DNA of 64,000 bases from Armigeres subalbatus (lineage: Eukaryota > Arthropoda > Insecta > Diptera > Culicidae): contig NC_085139.1 in the NCBI RefSeq assembly GCF_024139115.2, forward strand, positions 3,729,470-3,793,469, in the 5' to 3' direction. The notes beneath the pieces were generated by a model. The model did no database searches, was not told the DNA's origin, and was given only the letters and a program-made list of their open reading frames with translations. Position numbers and translations under genes: made by a program. Of the stretch, positions 45,261-57,800 are shown in pieces. Numbering within the stretch: the first letter of the stretch is position 1; each line of letters opens with the position of its first letter.

Positions 45261-47489
45261 CTTCCAATTGTAGCTTTTACCGGCATCGTATCTTATAAAT
45301 CCTAGTGGTAGATCATCGAGAACGAGTGAAATTCAGAAAATTCATCCGGTTATGTTGAGAAAATATGTGAATATGAAGATAATACAACACGTGTTGAAGA
45401 TTACATTAATAAAATTTAGTATATGTTCATCTAAAATTTGTTTTGAAGGTTGGTTATAACCTCAGGACATTAATTATTAATTATGAATGTGACTACGTGA
45501 GCAACAATCCTAATTGGTTAAGAGAGTTAGATAAGCTGAGATTTCACTCATGAACTCATTAAGATTGGCGGTTGTAAAAATTGATTCAACGAATAGCATT
45601 TTCTCACGTATGCTCACGCTCACGTGCTTCAAATTATCAACATCCGTTGAAGTATGAATAATTTCTTTCAACTTTCTACCGTCATTCGTTTCCAACTATC
45701 CAGACGACTAATTCGTTGTATGATCTGGATGGCGCCTCCGCCCGTCACCGGAAACTCCAAACGAAATCGATGACTGCAGCCGCCATGCACCGAGGTTGTC
45801 ATTTTCCAGAAAGTTCAACTTCAATGTAACTCCACACATGACATCCAATGTCGCCGGCGGGCGGCGCGGCGAGTTCAACGAGTCAATATCCGCACACGTA
45901 CGGCACCACATTCCTCCTCGCCGTACCTTTCGACAATTAAAGCGCAGCTTATGAATGGACGCTTCAAGGCAAATCGCTGCCCCTCGACCGCGAGTAAGAG
46001 GGCAATCGTGTTTCACACTTGTGTTGCTTTGCTAAAGAGATATGTAGGCAGGTTTATTTATCAACGCACACCATACCCATAGGCGTAGGAATTAGGATTA
46101 CGTAGAGCCCTCTATGGATCTTCGTTTGAATCATCAAGTATATAAAAACTTGTTGATATGTCCTAATATCATTTAAAGGACACACTACTTAAAGATTGCT
46201 CTCAACTACAAAAAAAAATCCGATTACGCCATTGGCTAGAACGAATACAGCGAATGACAAACCGGACAAACGGAAGTCTCGCAGGAAGGAAATCTGCTCG
46301 ACGATTATCGCCGATAAAACTTCATTGAAAATCGGCTACGACTGGAAGGTTGGACGTGTAAGGAACATCACTAATTGTGATTAATTTTAGCACAGTACCC
46401 TTATCTGTAAGTGGATTTTCGGAAGGCCTCTTCCATGGACGTGCAAACGTGATCGTTCGCCAGAGTAAACAGACCTCGAAGCAAAATGGGTAAATTAATC
46501 TACGTTCACCGCTGATAAGGCGTCTACCCCCGAAACCATTGGCCTAATGAGGGTATTGCTTCACCTCCTGTTGATTGTTTACACTGGTAGTTGCTCGATA
46601 GCGAGATTGAGTTATTATATCTACAAACGAACCGGAGACCGGACAAAACAAAAACAAACCGAACCGCTTCCCAAAAATGTAGGGGTTTATTTTTGTGTAG
46701 GCCGGTTTTGCTTTTTTTTCCCTACTAACCCATATTTGTGCCACCCAAAACGATACTCGAACTCGATGTCGTTTTAGGTGTTTGCTTCTAATTCTAAAAA
46801 CGCACTGCTGCTTATTTATTCGACGATTGCCTTGCGTTCGTGTGGGACGATAATGGGAAACCATGCTAGAAAAGGGAATCTAATCAAAATGTACGCATAC
46901 CGTAGACCTAAACATTTGCATGTTTATTTATTTGCCCTTCCGGTAGTTTGGTCCCTCGGAGTTTACAAATTCTAAAGCAGTGAGAACTGGAAAAAATGGT
47001 TGTTTCTTTTTTGTGTGTTTATCCCTTCAATTCGTAAATCAAAGCAAGCCGTGGTGTTCCCATCGGAAGGCAATTACGCAGGCTTTGATGGATGGCATAC
47101 GTTTGATACTATCAGGCCTGTTCGAGTTGGGTTTTTCACCTCAGTTCAGGTCAAAAACCAGGTTTACGCGGATGGCTAAAGACCACATAAGAGTTTAGTG
47201 GAGTTGGACAATTAAGCCTACTCTTGAATTTTCAGAAAGAAGTCAACTTGAGTATTCCTGAAATACTTTTTCAAATTTCAGAATCTCAAAAATATATTTT
47301 TCCAATGAAATGAGTGCTTTAATGACCATTATGCAACAAAAATAGGTGCCATAATAGTAGTTTGTGCAACTAGTTGCAAAAAGATGATTTTTAAGCACGA
47401 GTTGTACGTTTATCCAACGAGGCTTGCCGAGTGGTTTCTGGAATCAAAACCGAGTTTGACTGCTGTCCAGAATTCCTTTCCTTTTTTCG
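45261..47489. other. Spacer with a GC-rich island at 45.70-46.02 kb
   Basis: The stretch 45700-46020 is clearly richer in G+C and CpG (for example GCCGGCGGGCGGCGCGGCGA near 45855) than its surroundings. It has an open minus-strand frame of 102 codons without a recognised domain. It could be an exon, a promoter-like island or transferred DNA. The rest (46.05-47.49 kb) shows only chance frames. Confidence 0.4.
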
Positions 47490-47650
47490 TAAATTCACCC
47501 AGGACTTTTAGCGTCAATGAAACTACGAGTTAACCCCACGAAAAAATTCTCAAAAAATCAAAGAAAATTCAGGTGGTATTTAAAAAGCTGCGAAAGTTCA
47601 GGCTAACTGAGAAATTAAAGAATACCAACCGTGTAAAAAAATATTGGGTG
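47490..47650 (-). mobile_element. TA-flanked MITE, family A, copy 2 (one end degraded)
   Basis: In reverse complement it matches the element at 6050-6239: CACCC end with a T-tract and ACACGGTTGG, then TTAATTTCTC, CCTGAACTTTC, CTTTTTAAATACC and CGTGGGGTTAACTC in the same order. The end at 47650 keeps the TIR and its TA (47651-47652); the other end near 47490 retains only CACCCAGG. It is non-coding. Confidence 0.72.
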
Positions 47651-47654
47651 TATC

Positions 47655-48715
47655 TTAAATAATTCTTTAGGAAATACCTCCACGATTTTTTCCACAAAAT
47701 TTGAAGAATAATTTCAGAAATTCCTACAGGAACTATTTCGAAAGTTATATAGGACAAAATTTCAACAACTTCCTCAGGGATTTCCGACCGAAATTTCAAT
47801 GAAATTTTCAAAAGAACCCCTGAAGAAATTTCCGACATTCTCAAATTTTCCAAAATTTTCTCAAATTTATTCAAAAATTCTTTCAAAATTTTCTCCAGGG
47901 ATTTCTCAAGAAAATCTTTCGAAAATAAATCCAGAAATTTCTTTGAAAACTTTTTGAAAGATCAAAGAAAGAATTCTTTAAAAAATCTTCAGAAATTCCT
48001 TGGTGAAAATTTACAGAAGTTCTTTTAAAAAATCCTTCGAAAATTTCTTCGGAAATACGTTAGGGAAATCCTGGGGAAATACCTACAGAAATTGTTTTAG
48101 GAATGCCTGCCAAAATTCTTTTAGGAGAAATCCTCCGGAAATTTCTTTAGGAATTTCTTCGGAAATTAATTTAGGAATTTCTTCGGGATGTGTTTTAAAA
48201 AAACCTTCAAAAACTCTTTTGGGAACTCCTCCAGGAATTCAATGCAGGAAAATGACGCCCGAAATTCCTTTCCATATTTGTCCACATTATATTTTTCATA
48301 TATCTGCGGAAACGATATTCCTGAAATTTAATCTGAAAATTCCTTAGAAACTTCTTCCAATTCCTCCCATATCTTCCATTTCCCATTTCCTGAGAATGTC
48401 CCGGAAGAATATCTGGAGAAAATTTCGAAGGAATTCTTGAAGGTATGCCCAGAGATATTCAAGAATGTCGGAAGTTCCTTCGGAAATTCTTTAAACGATT
48501 CGTTCAGAAATTTCTGAAGGGAACCAAGGGAATGGAATTTCTGATGGAATGGCTGAAAGTAATGCTAAAACACAGACACACAGACGCACAGACTGTGGCT
48601 TAAGGATGTTTGAAGGAAAATCCGGAAAAGCTTCTCAAATAATTTTTAGAAAATTGTTTGAAGGAATTTCCGTAAGAATTCATTAAGGAATTTCTGAAGG
48701 TATTTCTTGTTTTGT
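47655..48715. repeat. 24-bp minisatellite C-like block 4
   Basis: Diverged GGAAATTTCTTTAGGAATTT-type units with internal changes of orientation (for example TTCCTACAGGAAC near 47715, GGAGAAATCCTCCGGAAATT near 48123, GGAAGAATATCTGGAG near 48400). More AT-rich and more diverged than blocks 1-3. It ends less than 200 bp before the 23-bp satellite. Confidence 0.6.
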
Positions 48716-48891
48716 AATAATCGAAATAGAAAATAAACAAATAAATATATTTCCCGTTTGTTAATTTTCATCGATAATAAAAAAAACAAATACAATTTAC
48801 GTATTTTAATGACGTTTCGGCTTACTCCTTTCAGCCATAATCAGATATTGAAAAACGTACACTTGCCACCAGTGTCGTTTAATGGCCCGGA
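48716..48891. other. Junction between minisatellite and satellite
   Basis: AT-rich sequence with a GACGTTTCGGCTTACTCCTT block (about 48811-48830). This is a word type often found near the ends of dispersed insect repeats. Satellite units begin without a clear duplication or breakpoint signature. Confidence 0.4.
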
Positions 48892-51800
48892 CGCCTCCGT
48901 TCAAGAGGCCTGGAAACCTCCTTTCAAAAGGCCCGGAAGCCTCCTTTCAACAGACTCGGAATCCTCCTTTCAAGAAGCTCGGAAGCCTCCTTTCAAGAGG
49001 CTCGGAAGCCTCCTTTCAAGAGGCTCGGAAGCCTCCTTTCAAGAGGCTCGGAAGCCTCCTTTCAAGAGTTTCGGAAGCCTCCTTTCAAGAGGCTCAGAAG
49101 CCTCCTTTCAAGAGGCTCAGAAGCCTCCTTTAAAGAGGCTCAGAAGCCTCCTTTCAAGAGGCTCAGAAGCCTCCTTTCAAGAGGCTCAGAAGCCTCCTTT
49201 CAAGAGGCTCAGAAGCCTCCTTTCAAGAGGCTCAGAAGCCTCCTTTCAAGAGGCTCAGAAGCCTCCTTTCAAGAGGCTCAGGAAGCCTCCTTTCAAGAGG
49301 CTCAGGAAGCCTCCTTTCAAGAGGCTCAGGAAGCCTCCTTTCAAGAGGCTCAGGAAGCCTCCTTTCAAGAGGCTCAGAGCCTCCTTTCAAGAGGCTCAGG
49401 AAGCCTCCTTTCAAGAGGCTCAGGCCTCCTTTCAAGAGGCTCAGGAAGCCTCCTTTCCAAGAGCTCAGAAGCCTCCTTTCAAGAGGCTCGGAAGCCTCCT
49501 TTCAAGAGGCTCAGAAGCCTCCTTTCAGAGGCTCAGAAGCCTCCTTTCAAGAGGCTCAGAGCCTCCTTTCAAGAGGCTCGAAGCCTCCTTTCAAGAGGCT
49601 CAGAAGCCTCCTTTCAAGAGGCTCAGAAGCCTCCTTTCAAGAGGCTCGGAAGCCTCCTTTCAAGAGGCTCGGAAGCCTCCTTTCAAGAGGCTCAGAGGCC
49701 TCCTTTCAAGAGGCTCAGATGCCTCTCAGAAGCCTTCTTTCAAGAGGATCAAAAGCCTCCTTTCAAGAGCTCAGAAGCCTCCTGTTCAAGAGGCTCAGAA
49801 GCCTCCTGTTCAAGAGGCTCAGAAGCCTCCTGTTCAAGAGGCTCAGAAGCCTCCTTTCAAGAGGCCTCAGAAGCCTCCTTTCAAGAGGCTCAGAAGCCTC
49901 CTTTCAAGAGCTCAGGAAGCCTCCTTTCAAGAGGCTCAGAAGCCTCCTTTCAAGAGGCTCAGAAGCCTCCTTTCAAGAGGCTCAGAAGCCTCCTTTCAAA
50001 AGGCTCAGAAGCCTCCTTTCAAGAGGCCTGGAAGCCTCCTTTCAAGAGGCTCAGAAGCCTCCTTTCAAGGGGCTCAGAAGCCTCCTTTCAAGAGCTCAGG
50101 AAGCATCCTGTTCAAGAGGCTCGGAAGCCTCCTTTCAAGAGGCTCAGAAGCCTCCTTTCAAGAGGCTCAGAAGCCTCCTTTCAAGAGGCTCAGAAGCCTC
50201 CTTTCAAGAGGCTCAGGAAGCCTCCTTTCAAGAGGCTCAGGAAGCCTCCTTTCAAGAGGCTCAGAAGCCTCCTTTCAAGAGGCTCAGAAGCCTCCTTTCA
50301 AGAGGCTCAGAGCCTCCTTTCAAGAGGCACAGAAGCCTCCTTTCAAGAGGCACAGGAAGCCTCCTTTCAAGAGGCTCAGGAAGCCTCCTTTCAAGAGGCC
50401 TCGGTGCCTCCTTCTGAGGCCTGGCCTTCAGCCTCCCTTTCAAGAGCTCAAAGCCTCCTTTCAAGAGGCTCAGAAGCCTCCTTTCAAGAGGCTCAGAAGC
50501 CTCCTTTCAAGAGGCTCAAGCCTCCTTTCAAGAGGCTCAGAAGCCTCCTTTCAAGAGGCTCAGAAGCCTCCTTTCAAGAGGCTCAAGCCTCCTTTCAAGA
50601 GGCTCAGAAGCCTCCTTTCAAGAGGCTCAGGAAGCCTCCTTTCAAGAGCTCAGGAAGCCTCCTTTCAAGAGGCTCAGAAGCCTCCTTTCAAGAGGCTCGG
50701 AAGCCTCCTTTCAAGAGAGCTCAGAAGCCTCCTTTCAAGAGGCTCAGAAGCCTCCTTTCAAGAGGCTCAGGAAGCCTCCTTTCAAGAGGCTCAGGAAGCC
50801 TCCTTTCAAGAGGCTCAGAAGCCTCCTTTCAAGAGGCTCAGAAGCCTCCTTTCAAGAGGCCTCAAGCCTCCCTTTCAAGAGGCTCCAAGCCTCCTTTCAA
50901 GAGGCTCAGAAGCCTCCTTTCAAGAGGCTCAGAAGCCTCCTTTCAAGAGGCTCAAGCCTCCTTTCAAGGCTCAGAAGCCTCCTTTCAAGAGGCTCGGAAG
51001 CCTCCTTTCAAGAGGCTCGGAAGCCTCCTTTCAAGAGGCTCGGAAGCCTCCTTTCAAGAGGCTCGGAAGCCTCCTTTCAAGAGGCTCGGAAGCCTCCTTT
51101 CAAGAGGCTCGGAAGCCTCCTGTTCAAGAGGCTCGGAAGCCTCCTGTTCAAGAGGCTCGGAAGCCTCCTGTTCAAGAGGCTCGGAAGCCTCCTGTTCAAG
51201 AGGCTCGGAAGCCTCCTGTTCAAGAGGCTCGGAAGCCTCCTGTTCAAGAGGCTCGGAAGCCTCCTGTTCAAGAGGCTCGGAAGCCTCCTTTCAAGAGGCT
51301 CGGAAGCCTCCTTTCAAGAGGCTCGGAAGCCTCCTTTCAAGAGGCTCAGAGCCTCCTTTCAAGAGGCTCAGGAAGCCTCCTTTCAAGAGGCTCAGGAAGC
51401 CTCCTTTCAAGAGGCTCAGAAGCCTCCTTTCAAGAGCTCAGGAAGCCTCCTTTCAAAGGCTCAGGAAGCCTCCTTTCAAGAGGCTCAGAAGCCTCCTTTC
51501 AAGAGGCTCAGAAGCCTCCTTTCAAGGGGCTCAGAAGCCTCCTGTTCAAGAGGCTCAAGCCTCCTTTCAAGAGGCTCAGAAGCATCCTGTTCAAGAGGCT
51601 CAGAGCCTCCTTTCAAGAGCTCAGAAGCCTCCTTTCAAGAGGCCCGGAAGCCTCCTTTCAAGAGGCTCAGAGCCTCCTTTCAAGAGGCCTCAGAAGCCTC
51701 CTTTCAAGAGGCTCAAAGCCTCCTTTCAAGAGGCTCAGAGCCTCCTTTCAAGAGCTCAGGAAGCCTCCTTTCAAGAGAGGCTCAGAAGCCTCCTTTCAAG

Positions 51801-54800
51801 AGGCTCAGAAGCCTCCTTTCAAGAGGCTCAGAAGCCTCCTTTCAAGAGGCTCAAGCCTCCTTTCAAGAGCTCAGAAGCCTCCTTTCAAGAGGCTCTGGAA
51901 GCCTCCTTTCAAGAGGCTCAGGAAGCCTCCTTTCAAGAGGCTCAAGCCTCCTTTCAAGAGGCACAGGAAGCCTCCTTTCCAAGAGGCTGGAAGCCTCCTT
52001 TCAAGAGGCTCAGAGCCTCCTTTCAAGAGGCTCAGAAGCCTCCTTTCAAGAGGCTCAGAAGCCTCCTTTCAAGAGGCTCAAGCCTCCTTTCAAGAGGCTC
52101 AGAGCCTCCTTTCAAGAGGCTCAGAAGCCTCCTTTCAAGAGGCTCAGAGCCTCCTTTCAAGAGGCTCAGGAAGCCTCCTTTCAAGAGCTCAAGCCTCCTT
52201 TCAAGAGGCTCAGAAGCCTCCTTTCAAGAGGCTCAAGCCTCCTTTCAAGAGCTCAGAAGCCTCCTTTCAAGAGGCTCAGGAAGCCTCCTTTCAAGAGGCT
52301 CAAGCCTCCTTTCAAGAGGCTCAAGCCTCCTTTCAAGAGGCTCAGAAGCCTCCTTTCAAGAGGCTCAGAAGCCTCCTTTCAAGAGGCTCAGAGCCTCCTT
52401 TCAAGAGGCTCAGGAAGCCTCCTTTCAAGAGAGCTCAGAAGCCTCCTTTCAAGAGGCTCAGAGCCTCCTTTCAAGAGGCTCAGAAGCCTCCTTTCAAGAG
52501 GCTCAGAAGCCTCCTTTCAAGAGGCTCAGAGCCTCCTTTCAAGAGGCTCAGGAAGCCTCCTTTCAAGAGCTCAGGAAGCCTCCTTTCAAGAGGCTCAAGC
52601 CTCCTTTCAAGAGGCTCAGGAAGCCTCCTTTCAAGAGGCTCAGAAGCCTCCTTTCAAGAGGCTCAGAAGCCTCCTTTCAAGAGGCTCAGAGCCTCCTTTC
52701 AAGAGGCTCAGAGCCTCCTTTCAAGAGGCTCAGAAGCCTCCTTTCAAGAGGCCTCAGAGCCTCCTTTCAAGAGGCTCAAAGCCTCCTTTCAAGAGGCTCA
52801 GGAAGCCTCCTTTCCAAGAGGCTCAAGCCTCCTTTCAAGAGGCTCAGAGCCTCCTTTCAAGAGCTCAGAAGCCTCCTTTCAAGAGGCTCAAGCCTCCTTT
52901 CAAGAGGCTCAGGAAGCCTCCTTTCAAGAGGCTCAGAGCCTCCTTTCAAGAGGCTCAGAAGCCTCCTTTCAAGAGGCTCAGGAAGCCTCCTTTCAAGAGG
53001 CTCAGAGCCTCCTTTCAAGAGGCTCCAGAGCCTCCTTTCAAGAGGCTCAGAAGCCTCCTTTCAAGAGGCTCAGAAGCCTCCTTTCAAGAGGCTCAGGAAG
53101 CCTCCTTTCAAGAGGCCTCAGGAAGCCTCCTTTCAAGAGGCTCAGGCCTCCTTTCAAGAGGCTCAGAGCCTCCTTTCAAGAGGCTCAGGCCTCCTTTCAA
53201 GAGGCTCAGGCCTCCTTTCAAGAGGCTCAGGAAGCCTCCTTTCAAGAGGCTCAGAAGCCTCCTTTCAAGAGGCTCAGAGCCTCCTTTCAAGAGGCTCCAG
53301 AAGCCTCCTTTCAAGAGGCTCAGGAAGCCTCCTTTCAAGAGGCTCCAGGCCTCCTTTCAAGAGGCTCAGAAGCCTCCTTTCAAGAGGCTCAGGAAGCCTC
53401 CTTTCAAGAGGCTCAGGCCTCCTTTCAAGAGGCTCAGGAAGCCTCCTTTCAAGAGGCTCCAGAGCCTCCTTTCAAGAGGCTCAGAGCCTCCTTTCAAGAG
53501 GCTCAGGAAGCCTCCTTTCAAGAGGCTCAGAGCCTCCTTTCAAGAGGCTCAGGAAGCCTCCTTTCAAGAGGCTCAGGAAGCCTCCTTTCAAGAGGCTCAG
53601 AGCCTCCTTTCAAGAGGCTCAGAAGCCTCCTTTCAAGAGGCTCAGAAGCCTCCTTTCAAGAGGCTCAGGCCTCCTTTCAAGAGGCTCAGAAGCCTCCTTT
53701 CAAGAGGCTCAGAAGCCTCCTTTCAAGAGGCTCAGAAGCCTCCTTTCAAGAGGCTCAGAAGCCTCCTTTCAAGAGGCCTCAGAAGCCTCCTTTCAAGAGG
53801 CTCAGGCCTCCTTTCAAGAGGCTCAGAAGCCTCCTTTCAAGAGGCTCAGAAGCCTCCTTTCAAGAGAGCTCAGGCCTCCCTTTCAAGAGGCTCAGGAAGC
53901 CTCCTTTCAAGAGGCTCAGAGCCTCCTTTCAAGAGGCTCAGAGCCTCCTTTCAAGAGGCTCAGAAGCCTCCTTTCAAGAGGCTCAGAAGCCTCCTTTCAA
54001 GAGAGCTCAGAAGCCTCCTTTCAAGAGGCTCAGGAAGCCTCCTTTCAAGAGGCTCAGAGCCTCCTTTCAAGAGGCTCAGAGCCTCCTTTCAAGAGGCTCA
54101 GGAAGCCTCCTTTCAAGAGGCTCAGAAGCCTCCTTTCAAGAGGCTCAGAGCCTCCTTTCAAGAGCTCAGAAGCCTCCTTTCAAGAAGGCTCAGAGCCTCC
54201 TTTCAAAGAGCTCAGAAGCCTCCTTTCAAGAGGCTCCAGGCCTCCTTTCAAGAGGCTCAGGAAGCCTCCTTTCAAGAGCTCCAGAAGCCTCCTTTCAAGA
54301 GCTCAGAGCCTCCTTTCAAGAGGCTCAGGAAGCCTCCTTTCAAGAGGCTCAGAGCCTCCTTTCAAGAGGCTCAGAGCCTCCTTTCAAGAGGCTCAGAGGC
54401 CTCCTTTCAAGAAGCTCAGGCCTCCTTTCAAGAGGCTCAGAATCCTCCTTTCAAGAGGCTCAGAAGCCTCCTTTCAAGAGGCTCAGAGCCTCCTTTCAAG
54501 AGGCTCAGAGCCTCCTTTCAAGAGGCTCAGGAAGCCTCCTTTCAAGAGGCTCAGAAGCCTCCTTTCAAGAGGCTCAGAGCCTCCTTTCAAGAGCTCAGGA
54601 AGCCTCCTTTCAAGAGGCTCAGAGCCTCCTTTCAAGAGGCTCCAGAGCCTCCTTTCAAGAGGCTCAGGCCTCCTTTCAAGAGGCTCAGAGCCTCCTTTCA
54701 AGAGGCTCAGGCCTCCTTTCAAGAGGCTCAGGAAGCCTCCTTTCAAAGACTCAGAGCCTCTTTTCAAGAGGCTCCAGGCCTCATTTCAAGAGGCTCCAGA

Positions 54801-57800
54801 GCCTCCTTTCAAGAGGCTGGAAGCCTCCTTTCAAGAGGCTCAGAGCCTCCTTTCAAGAGGCTCCAGGCCTCCTTTCAAGAGGCTCAGAGCCTCCTTTCAA
54901 GAGGCTCAAGCCTCCTTTCAAGAGCTCAGAAGCCTCCTTTCAAGAGGCTCAAGCCTCCTTTCAAGAGCTCCAGCCTCCTTTCAAGAGGCTCAGGCCTCCT
55001 TTCAAGAGGCTCAGGAAGCCTCCTTTCAAGAGCTCAGGAAGCCTCCTTTCAAGAGGCTCAGAAGCCTCCTTTCCAAGAGGCTCAGAGCCTCCTTTCAAGA
55101 GGCTCAGGCCTCCTTTCAAGAGGCTCAGAGCCTCCTTTCAAGAGGCTCAGAAGCCTCCTTTCAAGAGGCTCAGAGCCTCCTTTCAAGAGGCTCAGAGCCT
55201 CCTTTCAAGAGGCTCAGAGCCTCCTTTCAAGAGGCTCAGAAGCCTCCTTTCAGAGGCTCAGAGCCTCCTTTCAAGAGGCTCAGAAGCCTCCTTTCAAGAG
55301 GCTCAGGAAGCCTCCTTTCAAGAGGCTCAGAAGCCTCCTTTCAAGAGGCTCAGAGCCTCCTTTCAAGAGGCTCAGAAGCCTCCTTTCAAGAGGCTCAGAG
55401 CCTCCTTTCAAGAGGCTCAGAGCCTCCTTTCAAGAGGCTCAGAAGCCTCCTTTCCAAGAGCTCAGAAGCCTCCTTTCAAGAGGCTCAGAAGCCTCCTTTC
55501 AAGAAGGCTCAGAAGCCTCCTTTCAAGAGAGCTCAGAAGCCTCCTTTCAAGAGGCTCGGAAGCCTCCTTTCAAGAGGCTCAGAAGCCTCCTTTCAAGAGC
55601 TCAGGAAGCCTCCTTTCAAGAGGCTCAGAGCCTCCTTTCAAGAGGCTCAGAAGCCTCCTTTCAAGAAGGCTCCAAGCCTCCTTTCAAGAGGCTCAGAAGC
55701 CTCCTTTCAAGAGAGGCTCAGAAGCCTCCTTTCAAGAGGCTCAGAGCCTCCTTTCAAGAGCTCAGAAGCCTCCTTTCAAGAGGCTCAGGAAGCCTCCTTT
55801 CAAGAGGCTCAGAAGCCTCCTTTCAAGAGGCTCAGAAGCCTCCTTTCAAGAGGCTCAGAGCCTCCTTTCAAGAGGCTCAGGCCTCCTTTCAAGAGGCTCA
55901 GAAGCCTCCTTTCAAGAGGCTCCAGAAGCCTCCTTTCAAGCTCAGAGCCTCCTTTCAAGAGCTCAGAAGCCTCCTTTCAAGAGGCTCAGAGCCTCCTTTC
56001 AAGGCTCAGAGCCTCCTTTCAAGAGGCTCAGAGCCTCCTTTCAAGAGGCTCAGAGCCTCCTTTCAGAGAGCTCAGAGCCTCCTTTCAAGAGGCTCAGAGC
56101 CTCCTTTCAAGAGGCTCAGAAGCCTCCTTTCAAGAGGCTCAGGCCTCCTTTCAAAGACTCAAAGCCTCTTTTCAAGAGGCTCAGAGCCTCATTTCAAGAG
56201 GCTCAGAAGCCTCCTTTCAAGAGGCTCAGAGCCTCCTTTCAAGAGGCTCAGAAGCCTCCTTTCAAGAGGCTCCAGAGCCTCCTTTCAAGAGGCTCAGAAG
56301 CCTCCTTTCAAGAGGCTCAGGCCTCCTTTCAAGAGGCTCCAGAAGCCTCCTTTCAAGAGGCTCAGAGCCTCCTTTCAAGAGGCTCCAGAAGCCTCCTTTC
56401 AAGAGGCTCCAGGAAGCCTCCTTTCAAGAGGCTCAGAAGCCTCCTTTCAAGAGACTCAGAAGCCTCCTTTCAAGAGGCTCCAGGCCTCCTTTCAAGAAGC
56501 TCAGAGCCTCCTTTCAAGAGGCTCAGAATCCCTCCTTTCAAGAGGCTCAGAGCCTCCTTTCAAGAGGCTCAGAGCCTCCTTTCAAGAGGCTCAGAAGCCT
56601 CCTTTCAAGAGCTCAGGCCTCCTTTCAAGAGGCTCAGAGCCTCCTTTCAAGAGGCTCAGAAGCCTCCTTTCAAGAGGCTCAGAAGCCTCCTTTCAGAAGG
56701 CTCGGAAGCCTCCGTTCAAGAGGCTCGGAAGCCTCCTTTCAAGAGGCTCGGAAGCCTCCTTTCAAGAGGCACGGAAGCCTCCTTTCAAGAGGCTCTGTAG
56801 CCTCCTTTCAAGAGGCTCTGTAGCCTCCTTTCAAGAGGCTCTGTAGCCTCCTTTCATCATGCTCTGGAGCCTCCTTTCAGTAGGCTCTGGAGCCTCCTTT
56901 CAGTAGGTTCTGAAGCCTCCTTTCAAAAGGCTCTGGAGCCTTCTTTCACGAGGCTGTGAAGCCTCCTTTCAAGAGGCTCTGAAGCCTCCTTTCAAGAGGC
57001 TCGGAAGCCTCCTTTCAAGAGGCTCGGAAGCCTCCTTTCAAGAGGCTCTGAAGCCTCCTTTCAAGAGGCTTTGAAGCCTCCTTTCAAGAGTCTTTGAAGC
57101 CTCCTTTCAAGAGTCTTTGAAGCCTCCTTTCAAGAGGCTCTGAAGCCTCCTTCCAAGGCTCTGAAGCCTCCTTTCAGAGGCTCTGAAGCCACCTTTCAAG
57201 AGGCTCTGAAGCCTCCTTTCAAGAGGCTATGAAGCCTCCCTTTCAAGAGGCTCTGAAGCCTCCTTTCAAGAGGCTCTGAAGCCTCCTTTCAAGAGGCTCT
57301 GAAGCCTCCTTTCAAGAGGCTCTGAAGCCTCCTTTCAAGAGGCTCTGAAGCCTCCTTTCAAGAGGCTCTGAAGCCTCCTTTCAAGAGGCTCTAAGCCTCC
57401 TTTCAAGAGACTCAGAAGCCTCCTTCCAAGAGTCTCGGAAGCCTCCTTTCTAGACGCTCTTAAGCCTCCTTTCCAGAGGCACCCAAGCCTCCTTTCAAGA
57501 GGCTCGGAAGCCTCCTTTCAAGAGGCTCTTAAGCCTCCTTTCAAGAGGCTCTTAAGCCTCCTTTCAAGAGGCTAGGAAGCCTCCCGTCAAGAGGCTCGGA
57601 AGCCTTGTTTCAAGAGGCTCGGAAGCATCCTTTCAAAAGGCTCGGAAGCCTCCTTTCAAGAGCTCTGAAGCCTCCTTTCAAGAGGCTCTGAGCCTCCTTT
57701 CAAGAGGCTCTGAAGCCTCCTTTTAAGAGGCTCAGAGCCTCCTTTCAAGAGGCTCCAGGCCTCCTTTCAAGAGGCTCCAGGCCTCCTTTCAAGAGGCTCA

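Noticed and set aside
48758..56823. Giant overlapping open frames (2,680 and 2,139 codons) and several antisense frames
   Set aside because: The 23-bp unit has no stop codon in any plus-strand frame, and 23 is not a multiple of 3. All frames therefore stay open despite frequent indels, and the translations are just a rotating 23-residue pattern. They end where TGA- and TAG-containing linkers (CTGA, CTGTAG) begin. There is no sign of frame selection.
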